A stretch of 64,000 nt of DNA from Burkholderia sp. Ac-20365 (GCF_017104715.1 NZ_JAAGPI010000002.1:248001-312000), one strand, 5' to 3'; positions 47,645 through 57,146 are shown, counted from the stretch's first letter. Made by a program: numbers and translations. Notes: a model not told the origin generated them from the sequence alone.

Positions 47645-47679
47645 TTGGCCGCGCCGATTCACCATCGTAGAATAGATTC
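47645..47679 (+). promoter_or_regulatory. Promoter for the fumarylacetoacetase-family gene
   Basis: TTGGCC (47645-47650), 17-bp spacer, TAGAAT (47668-47673). A short inverted repeat GAAT-AG-ATTC (47670-47679) overlaps the -10 box and could be part of an IclR site. Confidence 0.5.
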
Positions 47680-47710
47680 CTCTTATCGTCATCCACACGC
47701 TTTCTCCGCC

Positions 47711-48703
47711 ATGAAACTTGCCTCGCTGAAGGACGGCACGCGCGACGGTCAATTGATCGTCGTTTCCCGCGACCTGCACACGGCCGCCGTCGCCGACGCC
47801 ATCGCGCCGACGATGCAGCGCGTCCTCGACGACTGGACGTTCTACGCGCCGCAACTGCGCGACCTGTACGACGAACTGAATCAGGGCCGCGCCCGCAACA
47901 CCTTTTCGTTCGACGCAAGGGAATGCATGGCGCCGCTGCCGCGCGCATTCCAGTGGGCCGACGGCTCCGCGTACGTGAACCACGTCGAACTGGTGCGCCG
48001 CGCGCGCGGCGCGGAAATGCCGCCCGAGTTCTGGACCGATCCGCTGATGTACCAGGGCGGCAGCGACGACTTTATCGGGCCGAAAGACGACGTCGTGTGC
48101 GCATCGGAACAGTTCGGCATCGACTTCGAGGCGGAAGTCGCCGTCATCACGGGCGACGTCGAAATGGGCGTGAAGCCCGAGCAGGCGTTGAAAAGCATTC
48201 GCCTCGTCACGCTCGTTAACGACGTGTCGCTGCGCAATCTGATTCCCGCCGAACTCGCCAAAGGCTTCGGCTTTTTCCAGAGCAAGCCGGCGACGTCGTT
48301 CGCGCCTGTTGCCGTCACGCTCGACGAACTCGGCGATGCATGGCGCGAAGGCCGCGTGCATCGTCCGATGATCGTGCATTGGAACGGCAAGAAAGTCGGC
48401 CAGCCGGATGCGGGCACCGACATGGTGTTCCACTTCGGCCAGCTGATCGCGCATGCAGCGAAGACGCGCAATCTGCGTGCGGGCGCGATTGTCGGTTCGG
48501 GCACGGTGTCGAACAAGGACGCCAGGCGCGGCTACTGCTGTATCGCCGAAAAGCGCTGCCTGGAGACGATCGAGCACGGCAGCGCACAGACTGAATTCAT
48601 GAAGTTCGGCGATACCGTGAAGATCGAAATGTTCGACGAAGCGGGCAAGTCGATTTTCGGTTCGATCGATCAGGCTATCGCGCCGCTCGAAGGCGAGCGT
48701 TGA
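47711..48703 (+). CDS. Fumarylacetoacetate hydrolase family protein
   Basis: A 330-residue FAH-fold enzyme. After an N-terminal domain (about 1-75), the metal-binding core shows QFGIDFEAEVAVITGDV and KGFGFFQSKPATSFAPVAV. GSGTVSNKDARRGYCCIAE and EFMKFGDTVKIEMFDEAG follow. This subgroup, with MYQGGSDDFIGPKDDV, is found in many Burkholderia and hydrolyses C-C bonds of acylpyruvates or 2-keto-3-deoxy compounds. It is divergent from an IclR regulator and followed by a substrate-binding protein gene. The actual substrate is unknown. Confidence 0.9.
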   Translation: MKLASLKDGTRDGQLIVVSRDLHTAAVADAIAPTMQRVLDDWTFYAPQLRDLYDELNQGRARNTFSFDARECMAPLPRAFQWADGSAYVNHVELVRRARGAEMPPEFWTDPLMYQGGSDDFIGPKDDVVCASEQFGIDFEAEVAVITGDVEMGVKPEQALKSIRLVTLVNDVSLRNLIPAELAKGFGFFQSKPATSFAPVAVTLDELGDAWREGRVHRPMIVHWNGKKVGQPDAGTDMVFHFGQLIAHAAKTRNLRAGAIVGSGTVSNKDARRGYCCIAEKRCLETIEHGSAQTEFMKFGDTVKIEMFDEAGKSIFGSIDQAIAPLEGER

Positions 48704-48899
48704 TGTTGTAGCGGCGTGAGGCATGCGGTGTCGGCGAACCGAAAGGGTTTCGCCCGATGCCGATAGCGCCACACGCGCCGCTACACTGACGCTCGCGCGA
48801 GGCCATCGTGTCTCGCTCGCCGATCCGCGAACAAGAAGACAAGCGGACGGCAAAGTCGCAACGCATCGCAGAAGCACAATAAACCACATGGAGACAAGC

Positions 48900-50099
48900 A
48901 TGCCGCGATACGGGTCGTTTGCGTTTTCAACCTTGCGTGCGCGCGTGTCTGGCGTGTCTAAACGGCACACGCTCGCCGCTGCACTTTCTCTTCTGCCAGG
49001 ATTCGCGCTCGCGCAGGTGAAGATCGGCCTCGTGCTGTCGTTGACGGGACCGGCTGCATCGCTCGGCATTCCCGCGCGCGATACGGTATCGCTCTTTCCC
49101 AAAGAGATCGCCGGACAGAAGGTCGAATACATCGTGCTCGACGATGCATCCGACACGACGCAAGCCGTGCAGAACACGAAGAAGCTGATCTCCGAAAATC
49201 ACGTCGATGCCATCATCGGTTCGTCGATCACGCCGAACTCGCTGGCGATGATCGATGTCGTCGCCGAAGGTGAAACGCCGGCTATTTCGCTGGCGTCGTC
49301 GGCGAAGATCATCGAGCCTGTCGATGCCAAACGTCACTGGATGTTCAAGACGCCGCAAACCGACGCGATGATGGCCTCCGCGATCACGGAGCACGCGAGC
49401 CAGCACGGCGTGAAGACGATCGCGTACATCGGCCAGGCGGATGCGCTCGGCGAAACGTTCTATGCGGAAGTCGCCAAGTTCGCGCAGATTCACCACATCA
49501 ACGTGGTGGCCAACGAGCGCTTCAATCGCACCGATCCGAGCGTCACCGGACAGATCCTGAAGATCATGGCGGCGAATCCGGATGCCGTTGTCGTGGGCGC
49601 AGCGGGCACGCCTGCCGCGCTGCCGCCGAAGACGCTGATCGGCCGAGGCTACAAGGGCAAGATCTATCACAACCACGGCGTCGGCAATAACGATTTCCTG
49701 CGCGTGTGCGGCGCGGACTGCAATGGCACGTTCCTGCCTGCGAGCCCGGTGCTGGTCGCGTCGCAACTGCCTTCGGACTATGCTTCAAAGCGACTCGCGC
49801 TCGACTACATCGGGCGCTTCGAGAAGCTGCGCGGGCCCGGCAGCGTGTCGGCGTTCGGCTCTTATGCATGGGACGCGAGCATGCTGCTGGACAACGCGGT
49901 TCCGATTGCGCTGAAATCGGCTGCGCCCGGCACGGTCGAATTTCGCCGCGCGCTGCGCGATGCGCTCGAAGCAACCAAAGGACTCGCCGACACGAACGGC
50001 GTCGTCAACATGAGCGCGACCGATCACCTCGGCCTCGATCAGCGCGCGCGCGTGATGGTCGAAATCAGCAACGGCAAGTGGGTGTATCAGCCGCGCTAG
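48900..50099 (+). CDS. LivK-type ABC transporter substrate-binding protein
   Basis: A 399-residue periplasmic binding protein of the branched-chain amino acid (type I) family. An N-terminal signal sequence (HTLAAALSLLPGFALA, about residues 22-37) is followed by QVKIGLVLSLTGPAASLGIP. GGAGACAAGC fixes the ATG at 48900. No liv permease genes are adjacent. Its place in the FAH / crotonase cluster suggests it captures an aromatic or organic acid instead of leucine. Inference only. Confidence 0.9.
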   Translation: MPRYGSFAFSTLRARVSGVSKRHTLAAALSLLPGFALAQVKIGLVLSLTGPAASLGIPARDTVSLFPKEIAGQKVEYIVLDDASDTTQAVQNTKKLISENHVDAIIGSSITPNSLAMIDVVAEGETPAISLASSAKIIEPVDAKRHWMFKTPQTDAMMASAITEHASQHGVKTIAYIGQADALGETFYAEVAKFAQIHHINVVANERFNRTDPSVTGQILKIMAANPDAVVVGAAGTPAALPPKTLIGRGYKGKIYHNHGVGNNDFLRVCGADCNGTFLPASPVLVASQLPSDYASKRLALDYIGRFEKLRGPGSVSAFGSYAWDASMLLDNAVPIALKSAAPGTVEFRRALRDALEATKGLADTNGVVNMSATDHLGLDQRARVMVEISNGKWVYQPR

Positions 50100-50188
50100 A
50101 CGACGTGTGTTGCGTGGCGCAGCGTCGGCTGCGTCGCGCGCATGATGTGTGATTCGACGCCGACGCGTCGCTCTTACGGATGCCTGCC

Positions 50189-51040
50189 ATGTCTCACGAA
50201 TCGGAATCGCAAACGGTCGAACCTGCGTTTTACGCGCATTACAGGTCGCTGCGCGTGCGGCGTCATGCGCACGGCATCCTCGAAATCGTGATGAGCGGCG
50301 AAGGCACGAACCGCAGCGCGCTCGCCACCGCGGACGCGAGCATGCATCGCGAACTCGCCGATATCTGGCGCGACGTCGATCGCGATCCGGAAACGCGCGT
50401 CGTGGTGATCCGCGGCGAAGGCAAGGGCTTTTCGGCGGGCGGCGATCTCGGTCTGGTCGAAGAGATGGCGAACGATTTCGACGTGCGCACACGCGTATGG
50501 CGCGAGGCGCGCGATCTCGTCTACAACGTGATCAACTGCAGCAAGCCGATTGTCTCGGCGATGCATGGGCCGGCCGTCGGCGCGGGGCTCGTCGCGGGGC
50601 TGCTCGCCGATATTTCGATCGCGACGAAGTCGGCGCGCATTATCGACGGACATACGCGGCTTGGCGTCGCGGCGGGCGATCACGCGGCGATCGTGTGGCC
50701 GCTGTTGTGCGGCATGGCGAAGGCGAAGTACTACCTGATGCTGTGCGAGCCGGTCAGCGGCGAAGAGGCGGAGCGCATCGGCCTCGTGTCGCTCGCCGTC
50801 GACGACAACGACTTGCTGCCGAAGACCTTCGAAGTCGCGCGCAAGCTCGCGCACGGTTCGCAAACGGCGATCCGCTGGACCAAGTACGCGCTCAACAACT
50901 GGCTGCGTTCGGCAGGACCGACTTTCGATACGTCGCTGGCGCTCGAATTCATGGGCTTTGCGGGCCCGGACGTGAAGGAAGGCGTGGCATCGCTGCGCGA
51001 GCGGCGCGCGCCGGATTTCCCCGGCAAGGAGCCGTTCTGA
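50189..51040 (+). CDS. Enoyl-CoA hydratase/isomerase (crotonase family)
   Basis: A 283-residue crotonase-fold protein. The oxyanion-hole segments are [18 protein letters not shown] and [26 protein letters not shown]-type sequence ([20 protein letters not shown]) lies where catalytic Glu residues usually occur, so the chemistry may be isomerase or hydrolase instead of classic hydratase. Start either 50180 or 50189; neither has a strong ribosome site. It is the last of three plus-strand genes next to the IclR regulator. Confidence 0.88.
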   Translation: MSHESESQTVEPAFYAHYRSLRVRRHAHGILEIVMSGEGTNRSALATADASMHRELADIWRDVDRDPETRVVVIRGEGKGFSAGGDLGLVEEMANDFDVRTRVWREARDLVYNVINCSKPIVSAMHGPAVGAGLVAGLLADISIATKSARIIDGHTRLGVAAGDHAAIVWPLLCGMAKAKYYLMLCEPVSGEEAERIGLVSLAVDDNDLLPKTFEVARKLAHGSQTAIRWTKYALNNWLRSAGPTFDTSLALEFMGFAGPDVKEGVASLRERRAPDFPGKEPF

Positions 51041-51241
51041 AGGCTTGCGCGTGACGAAGGCGGACGCAAAACCGTCACGTCATCAGGCGCACGATGGTTG
51101 CATCAGCGAAAGCGGCGCACTGCGAAAAATTCACGCGGTATGATCGAGCCGCGAACGTCGAACGCCGCTTCGTGCGGTGTATCGAACGATAACGAGCGAA
51201 CAACAGACGCGTAAGCCAGAACCGAACACAGGAGCTCAGCA

Positions 51242-51976
51242 ATGACCGACAACACAGGCTCGACGCCGCCTTTCCCCGGATTTCCCGGCTTTCCACCCGC
51301 CGAAATGCTCGACCGCATGTGGGGCATGATGCGCCTGACGCCGTTCGGCGCGGCGTTCCCGGGCGCTCCTGCGGGCGCGACGCAGGGCTTCGGACCGTCG
51401 CTGTCGATGATGTCCGACATGATGGCGCCGCTCACGAACGTCGAAGAACTCGACAAGCGCATCACCGATATGCGCGCCGTCGAGCAATGGCTCAAGCTCA
51501 ATCTGAACATGCTGCAGTCGGCGATCCAGGCGCTCGAAGTGCAGCGCGCGACGCTCGCTACGCTGCGTGCGTTCGGCGCATTCGCGCAGCAGACGATGAC
51601 GCAGCCTGCACCCGAAGTGCCGCCGAGACAGCCGGAACCGAAGGCTGCCGCAAGTGAACCGGAAGCCGAAGCCGGCGACTCGACGCCGCCCGCATTCGAC
51701 GCGTCCGGCTGGTGGAATCTGCTGCAGGCGCAGTTCAACCAGATCGCGCAGTTTGCGATGGCGCAGCCGGCGGCCACGACGGCGACGGGTGCATCGGAAG
51801 CGGGTGCGGGCATCGAGCCGAGCGATCTCGAGACCGACGACGAGCCCGAGCCCGATGCGGAAAGCACGGCGCAAGCGAAGTCCGACGAACCACCGCGCCC
51901 GGCGGCAAAGCGTGCAGCGAGCGCCAAACGGGCAAGTGGGCCATCCGCGAAGAAGACTTCGTCGACGTCCGAATGA
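51242..51976 (+). CDS. phaM: Polyhydroxyalkanoate granule regulatory protein PhaM
   Basis: A 244-residue PhaM-type protein that activates PHB synthase and tethers granules to the nucleoid. The N-terminal half matches the family: PPAEMLDRMWGMMRLTPFG, then VEELDKRITDMRAVEQWLKL and NLNMLQSAIQALEVQRATLA. An acidic/Pro linker follows, and a C-terminal basic tail (KRAASAKRASGPSAKK) of the AKKA type would bind DNA. The start follows AGGAG. Its presence implies PHB synthesis in this organism. Confidence 0.92.
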   Translation: MTDNTGSTPPFPGFPGFPPAEMLDRMWGMMRLTPFGAAFPGAPAGATQGFGPSLSMMSDMMAPLTNVEELDKRITDMRAVEQWLKLNLNMLQSAIQALEVQRATLATLRAFGAFAQQTMTQPAPEVPPRQPEPKAAASEPEAEAGDSTPPAFDASGWWNLLQAQFNQIAQFAMAQPAATTATGASEAGAGIEPSDLETDDEPEPDAESTAQAKSDEPPRPAAKRAASAKRASGPSAKKTSSTSE

Positions 51977-52533
51977 ACGCCTGATGTGCGACAAATGCGC
52001 GCGCGGCCGCCGCAACGGCCGGCGCGCTGCCTGCCAGCGCAGAACCGGCGTTTTGCTAGCACATTCGTTTGACACCATGCGGGCAATGCGGGCCCGCGTT
52101 GTTTTACGTCAATGACAAAGCGGGTTTCATCGGCCTGGAAATGAGGCGCATCAGGGCCGCATGCTATTATTGTGTAAGCTTTTTCTGGCCCGCGGACGCT
52201 TGCGAACATTGCCAGATTCGCTCTTTTAGCCGGTGCCACGAGTGCCGGTGCGTCCGCCGCGGACCCAAATGCCGTCGTTCGGCAAGCTGGCACGACCTCA
52301 GGCACAGGTTCTCCCTCACCCACGGTTGGCCGCGCATGCGAGGCACGAAAATCGCGTGCGCTACACGAGCCGCAGTAGTTCTTTTGCCAAAGACTTGCGT
52401 CTTGGCAGCCGATTACCGCGTAAAATTGAATGCTGCGCTGACGACGGAGAAAGTATCCGAAAGTTCCCGTTCGTCGGCAGCAATCTAGCAACAGATAAAC
52501 AGACGTCGCCTTGCGCAGAACAGGGGTGGGATC
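51977..52533. other. Intergenic region upstream of the ferritin-like gene
   Basis: About 555 bp. ORFs of 110-139 codons are present but look spurious: biased composition, no domain, and overlap into the next gene. An imperfect inverted repeat TTGCCAAAGAC-TTGC-GTCTTGGCA (52385-52406) precedes TAAAAT (52421-52426) about 110 bp before the next start. It may hold a regulated promoter and long leader. Confidence 0.45.
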
Positions 52534-53409
52534 ATGAACACCATGCTTTATCCGGAACTTTATAAATCGCTCGAGTCCGTTCGATGGGACATGGAAAAGG
52601 ACATTCCGTGGGATAAATTCGACGCATCGCTGCTCACCGACGAGCAGGCGGCGACCATCAAGATGAACGCGATCACCGAATGGTCGGCTCTTCCCGCCAC
52701 GGAAATGTTCCTGCGCGACAACCATCACGATAGCGACTTCTCCGCATTCATGAGCGTGTGGTTCTTCGAAGAGCAGAAGCATTCGCTGGTGCTGATGGAA
52801 TATCTGCGCCGCTTCAGGCCGGAAATGTGCCCGACGGAAGAAGAGTTGCATGCGGTGCGCTTCGAGTTCGATCCGGCGCCGCCGCTCGAAACGCTGATGC
52901 TGCACTTTTGCGGCGAAATCCGCCTGAACCACTGGTATCGCCGTGCAGCGGAATGGCACACCGAGCCCGTCATCAAGGCGATCTACGAAACCATCTCGCG
53001 CGACGAAGCACGTCATGGCGGCGCATATCTGCGCTACATGAAGAAGGCGCTGGTTAACTTCGGCGACGGCGCACGCGCTGCATTCGCGAAGATCGGCGTG
53101 CTGATGGCCTCGGCGCGTCGCACGGAAAAGCCGCTGCACCCGACCAATCTGCACGTGAACCAGTCGCTGTTCCCGCGTGACACGATTCAATCGCGTCTAC
53201 CCGATCCCGAGTGGCTCGAACGCTGGCTCGACGAGCAGATCCGCTTCGACGACGGCTGGGAAAAGAAGGTTGTCGAACGCATTCTGCATAACCTGTCGAT
53301 CCTGTTCGAACGCTCGTTCACGACCGCTCAGGAACTGAACCGCTATCGCAAGGAAATCGTGACGCGCCTGCAAGCTGACCAGCAGCCTGCGCAACAGCAA
53401 CCGGCCTGA
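52534..53409 (+). CDS. Ferritin-like di-iron protein (acyl-ACP desaturase-like)
   Basis: A 291-residue all-helical protein. Carboxylate/His motifs expected of a di-iron site are present: Glu49, Glu80-Q-K-His83 (FFEEQKHS), Glu128 (CGEIRLNHWYRR) and Glu158-A-R-His161 (SRDEARHGG). This two-ExxH pattern matches soluble desaturase-like and ferritin-like oxygenases. It may be an oxidase or desaturase acting on fatty acyl chains, but no partner reductase is adjacent. GGTGGGA precedes the ATG; a terminator follows. Confidence 0.85.
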   Translation: MNTMLYPELYKSLESVRWDMEKDIPWDKFDASLLTDEQAATIKMNAITEWSALPATEMFLRDNHHDSDFSAFMSVWFFEEQKHSLVLMEYLRRFRPEMCPTEEELHAVRFEFDPAPPLETLMLHFCGEIRLNHWYRRAAEWHTEPVIKAIYETISRDEARHGGAYLRYMKKALVNFGDGARAAFAKIGVLMASARRTEKPLHPTNLHVNQSLFPRDTIQSRLPDPEWLERWLDEQIRFDDGWEKKVVERILHNLSILFERSFTTAQELNRYRKEIVTRLQADQQPAQQQPA

Positions 53410-53460
53410 TAACGGCCGCGCGCCTGCCGGGCTGAACGCCCGGCGCGCCGCAGAAACATG

Positions 53461-53502
53461 AAACGGCCCGGCAGGTGAGAACCCGCCGGGCCGTTTTTTT
53501 GT
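53461..53502 (+). terminator. Rho-independent terminator
   Basis: ACGGCCCGGC, four more pairs, tetraloop GAGA region, GCCGGGCCGT, then seven T. It ends the ferritin-like transcript. Confidence 0.9.
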
Positions 53503-53576
53503 CTCATTGCGCGCTCGTGTCTTTTATCATCGAGCCCGACGCTGCATTTCTCAATCTCGCTGAAACGATTTCTCTC

Positions 53577-54059
53577 ATGGCCGCTATCTTCGAACGCAAG
53601 CTCATGACACGCGACGCACTCGCGCAACTTCGCCCGTCGCTGAAGGGCCCTGTGGTCTTCACGAACGGCGTGTTCGATATCCTGCATCGCGGGCATGTCA
53701 CGTATCTCGCGGATGCGAAGGCGCTGGGCGCGACGCTGATCGTCGGCGTGAACAGCGACGCGTCGGTGCGCATGCTGGGCAAGGGCGACGACCGGCCGAT
53801 CAACAACGAAGCGGATCGCATGGCGTTGCTAGCGGCGCTGGAGAGCGTGGACTATGTGGTGCGTTTCGAAGAGCAGACGCCTGTCGCGCTGATCGAGGCG
53901 CTGCGTCCGGATGTGCTGGTGAAGGGCGGGGACTACGACATGGACAAGCTGCCGGAATCCGCGCTCGTGCGAGGGTGGGGTGGCAAGGCGCTGGCGATTG
54001 CGTTCGAGCATGATCGTTCGACGACAGCGTTGTTGAAGAAGGTTCGCGCTCAGGGTTAG
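53577..54059 (+). CDS. rfaE2: D-glycero-beta-D-manno-heptose 1-phosphate adenylyltransferase
   Basis: A 160-residue nucleotidyltransferase that makes ADP-heptose for the LPS inner core, equal to the C-terminal half of E. coli HldE. The signature is VFTNGVFDILHRGHVTYLAD with the HxGH motif, then NSDASVRMLGKGDDRPINN and RPDVLVKGGDYD. The kinase half (hldA/rfaE1) is a separate gene elsewhere. The ATG at 53577 (MAAIFERK) is chosen; the frame opens upstream to 53475. Confidence 0.94.
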   Translation: MAAIFERKLMTRDALAQLRPSLKGPVVFTNGVFDILHRGHVTYLADAKALGATLIVGVNSDASVRMLGKGDDRPINNEADRMALLAALESVDYVVRFEEQTPVALIEALRPDVLVKGGDYDMDKLPESALVRGWGGKALAIAFEHDRSTTALLKKVRAQG

Positions 54060-54060
54060 T

Positions 54061-54103
54061 GGTTTTGGTTTGGTTTTGGTTTTGGTTTTTGGTTTTTGGT
54101 TTG
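54061..54103. repeat. Low-complexity TTTTGG tract
   Basis: Six imperfect units of ggtttt/ggttttt directly after the rfaE2 stop and just before repeat copy C. Such a tract is prone to slippage. Confidence 0.75.
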
Positions 54104-54128
54104 TCTTGCGACGCTTGGGTGGTTTGCT

Positions 54129-54794
54129 TTTGGTTTCGCTGGCATCCGCGTGATGTTTTCGTTGTTCACGCGTTGCCCCTGTGCGGGGCGGCACCTACTT
54201 TTCTTTGCCGCGGCAAAGAAAAGTAGGCAAAAGAAAGCCGCTGAACACCGCCAGTTCTTGTAATTGCCCACGGGCCCCCAACGGCCCCGTCCTGTCTGCG
54301 GCAGCGCTCTTCTCGATGCCCGCTGCCAACGCTTCGGCTAGGCGCCTCACCTGCCCGACACTCCCGCGTCGCCGCATGCGCGATCAAATCTCCCACGTTC
54401 TATAGCGGCAAACTGTGTGTAGGCTGTCGCAGCGTATGCGCTTCACTCCGGACTGAAAAACCCGATCGGTGTCGTAAGAGCGCTGAGGTGTGGAGCACTG
54501 CGACCTACACACAGTTTGCCACCTGGGCGGCCGTAACCAATCGCTGCCGTTCGCTGCGCTACGGGTGATTGAAGTGGGTGAGGCGCCTGTTCGAAGCGCT
54601 GGCAACGGGCATTGAAAGGCAGAACGCCGATTAAGGCGGAGGAACTGTTGGGGGCCCTCAGGCGGTGGTCAGGAGCGGGTGGTGTTAGCCCGCTTTCTTT
54701 GCTTACTTTCTTTGCGGCGGCAAAGAAAGTAAGTGCCGCCCCGCACAGGGGCAACGCTTGAACATCGAAAGCATCACGCGGATGCCAGCGAAAG
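54129..54794 (+). repeat. Palindromic composite repeat, copy C
   Basis: Same orientation as copy B. The left palindrome (about 54195-54227) is the tttgccgcggcaaa type; the right one (about 54702-54734) the tttgcggcggcaaa type. The inner inverted pair is at 54407-54422 and 54505-54520. It lies between rfaE2 and the convergent truncated gene at 54914. Like copy B it occupies a gap between convergent genes. Confidence 0.85.
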
Positions 54795-54837
54795 CCCACA
54801 AAAAACCAAACAAAGCGTCGCGAAGACAGATCAAAGG

Positions 54838-54875
54838 CGAATGCCGCCCCGCGGATGCCATCAAAAACAAAAGCA
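54838..54875 (+). repeat. Degenerate fragment of the repeat arm tip
   Basis: gaatgccgccccgcggatgcc followed by atcaaaaac resembles the outer arm with the middle deleted. It parallels the relic after copy A at 738-800. Confidence 0.4.
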
Positions 54876-54913
54876 AACCGCAAACAGCAGACGCCCCGTC
54901 GATAAAAAAAACC

Positions 54914-55153
54914 TTATTGCGACAAGGCGGAAGCCGCAATCGGCGCAACCGGCGCGGGCCCGCCGACCACGGCAAGATCGGCAGCATCAGCGGCCGACAT
55001 CGGCTGCACGCGCAGCTGTTCCGGCCGAACCTGCCGGTTCAGGTGATTCGGCTCGCGCGGCCCGGCGGCCGGCGACGGGCCAAACAGTCCGCGCATCGTG
55101 ACAAAAGCGAGGATGTTGGCGAGAAAAAGCAGGGCGAGTAGCCAGCGCAGCAT
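54914..55153 (-). pseudogene. Membrane protein, probably truncated SPOR-domain protein
   Basis: A 79-residue ORF. An N-terminal membrane helix (MLRWLLALLFLANILAFVTM) is followed by GLFGPSPAAGPREPNHLNRQ, then VRPEQLRVQPMSAADAADLA, and ends abruptly with ASALSQ. In the coaX-birA neighbourhood of Burkholderia, as I recall, this gene normally continues into a SPOR domain of over 100 further residues. Here the reading frame stops about 40 bp from a repeat-arm fragment, and no SPOR sequence remains. It lies 40 bp downstream of coaX. It could still be expressed as a short membrane protein. Confidence 0.5.
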
Positions 55154-55193
55154 CGTTGAGAGTCTCCAGCTTCCTTGTTCAGTGGCCCGGCGT

Positions 55194-56066
55194 TCAGGCC
55201 GAACGGGCGTTCGTCGGCGGATTCGCCGAGCCCTGCACAGCTATCAGCGCAAGTCCCGCCAGTACCAGCGAATCGTGACGCGTGTACGGCACGCTCAGCG
55301 CCTGCACCAGTTCACCCGCTGCGCCGCCGCTCACGACGAGCCGCACGGGCACTTTCCATTCGTCCTGCAAATCGCGCCACATCCGCTCGATCAACCCGAC
55401 CTGCGCCAGCGCACATCCCGACGACAACGAACGCGGCGTATCGGTCGCGAACCACGTGGCGCGTCCGGCAGCGCCTGCAGGGTTCGCACCGGTGGCATCG
55501 CCGTCGAGCAGGCCGCGCGCGGCCGTTGCAGTCAGCGTCGGCAGTTGCGCGGTGTGCTCGCCGAGCGAGCGCATCATCAGCGACCAGCCCGGCGCGATCA
55601 ATCCGCCGACGAACACGCCGTCGGCCGTCAACGCTTCGAGCGTCGTCGCCGTGCCGAAGGTCGCGATCAGCAGCGGCTCGCCCGGAAAGGCAGCCCGCGC
55701 GCCGATCATTCCCGCCCAGCGATCGCTGCCGAGCTGCGTCGGCGTCGTGTAGGAATTCGTGACGCCGCACTGCTGCGCAGCCGAGCGGATCGTCGTGCGC
55801 GCAAGTCCGGGCCAATGCCTGTCGATGAACGCATCGATCCGACGTGCCGCCGCGTCCCCAGCAACATTCGATAACCATGCCGAACCAGGCGCAGGCAATG
55901 CCGACCAGTCCGGTTCGTGCCTTGATTGCAATGGATCGCCGGTTCCCTTTACCAGTTGACCACCGTGAGAAAACGCGCCTGAGTGCGTTTGTGTACCATC
56001 AGCCTGAATTAGCGCCCACTTGACGCGGCTATTGCCCGCGTCGATCAGCAGATACGGCGCGCTCAT
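55194..56066 (-). CDS. coaX: Type III pantothenate kinase
   Basis: A 290-residue enzyme for the first step of coenzyme A synthesis. The nucleotide-binding [11 protein letters not shown] is at residues 9-19. [20 protein letters not shown] (potassium/pantothenate site) and [17 protein letters not shown] follow, and [14 protein letters not shown] closes the dimer site. Its ATG overlaps the birA stop by four bases. Type III is feedback-insensitive and unrelated to CoaA. Confidence 0.94.
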   Translation of the reverse strand: MSAPYLLIDAGNSRVKWALIQADGTQTHSGAFSHGGQLVKGTGDPLQSRHEPDWSALPAPGSAWLSNVAGDAAARRIDAFIDRHWPGLARTTIRSAAQQCGVTNSYTTPTQLGSDRWAGMIGARAAFPGEPLLIATFGTATTLEALTADGVFVGGLIAPGWSLMMRSLGEHTAQLPTLTATAARGLLDGDATGANPAGAAGRATWFATDTPRSLSSGCALAQVGLIERMWRDLQDEWKVPVRLVVSGGAAGELVQALSVPYTRHDSLVLAGLALIAVQGSANPPTNARSA

Positions 56067-56968
56067 GCAGCGCCGCTTCCTTCGTCCGCGAGACGCAGCG
56101 ACACGTCGCCCGTCGCGATCGATTGCCGGCCGGACGGTGTGTCGAGCAGCAGCTGGCCGAGATCGTCGACGCCCGCCGCCACGCCGCGTGCGATCTCCAC
56201 GCCCTGCTCGAACAGCACGACATCACGTCCCGCGTACGCATGACAGCCGTTCCAGCGTTGGCGGAACGACGCGAAGCCCTCCGCGCCGAAGCGCTGCAAT
56301 GCCGGCTCTAGCGCGTTCAGTTCGGCGGCGAGGGTATCGGTGAGATTCGCATTCGGCAGCGCGCGCGACAGCGCGGTCGGCGCGGCGCCGCGCGCCTGCG
56401 CAGGCACGTTGGCGTTGAGCGCACCCACCTTCGCGGCGAGTTCGTCCGCGCCCTTCACATTGGTGCCGATGCCGATGACGACAGCGCTCGCATCCGCCGT
56501 GCTCCATGCCGTTTCGATCAGGATGCCGGCCAGCTTGTCGCCTTCGAGCAGCACGTCGTTCGGCCATTTCAGCGCGATCTGGCCGGGCCCCGCCACAGGC
56601 AGCGAGCGCAGCCCGTCGACCAGCGCGACGCCGACGGCAAGACTGAGCCCCGCGAGGCCTTCCAGCGGCCGCGGCAGCACGCAGGCCACCGAGAACAGCA
56701 GCGCATTGCCCGGTTCCGCGTACCAAGGGCGCCCGCGCCGGCCGCGTCCCGCCGTCTGAAGATAGGCGACGCGCACGATCGGCCGCGCCAGCGCGTCGCG
56801 CTCGCGTGGCAGCGCTTTCACGCGCGCCATCAGGTCGGCGTTGGTCGAGCCCGTCTCTTCGACGATTTCGATCGGCCAGTCATGCGCAGCCGGGCCAAAC
56901 AGCGCTACCGCGCGTTCCCGGTCGATGCGCCAGTCGCCCGAAGGGCTGGGAGAGAGTGGGGTATTCAT
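56063..56968 (-). CDS. birA: Biotin-[acetyl-CoA-carboxylase] ligase (no DNA-binding domain)
   Basis: A 301-residue ligase that makes biotinyl-AMP and biotinylates carboxylases. The biotin-binding loop is [16 protein letters not shown], with STNADL upstream and [19 protein letters not shown]. The protein starts [16 protein letters not shown] and lacks the 60-residue winged helix of E. coli BirA, so it cannot repress the bio operon. The ATG at 56968 is chosen; the frame opens to 57082. It overlaps coaX by four bases. Confidence 0.94.
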   Translation of the reverse strand: MNTPLSPSPSGDWRIDRERAVALFGPAAHDWPIEIVEETGSTNADLMARVKALPRERDALARPIVRVAYLQTAGRGRRGRPWYAEPGNALLFSVACVLPRPLEGLAGLSLAVGVALVDGLRSLPVAGPGQIALKWPNDVLLEGDKLAGILIETAWSTADASAVVIGIGTNVKGADELAAKVGALNANVPAQARGAAPTALSRALPNANLTDTLAAELNALEPALQRFGAEGFASFRQRWNGCHAYAGRDVVLFEQGVEIARGVAAGVDDLGQLLLDTPSGRQSIATGDVSLRLADEGSGAA

Positions 56969-57107
56969 GAAGCGTATTTTAGCCACTGCGCCCGCAATCG
57001 TGATCGATAGATGGGATCGCCGCGCGTTCCGTGCGTCCGCGCGCATGGCCTGTGCGGCAAGGCGCTCAGCCAGGCATCCCACCAGGGCCCAATATCGGGC
57101 GCTTCGT

Positions 57108-57113
57108 TACAAT
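57108..57113 (+). promoter_or_regulatory. Possible -10 box of the Mce/Mla-type operon
   Basis: TACAAT 34 bp before the TTG start of the permease gene; poor -35. The birA gene starts on the other strand 140 bp away. Confidence 0.3.
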
Positions 57114-57146
57114 GCCCGTTAATCCGATAACCACATTCTGCGATCC

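Noticed and set aside
52069..52488. 139-codon Cys-rich ORF
   Set aside because: Composition and lack of a ribosome site or domain point to a chance frame in the leader region.
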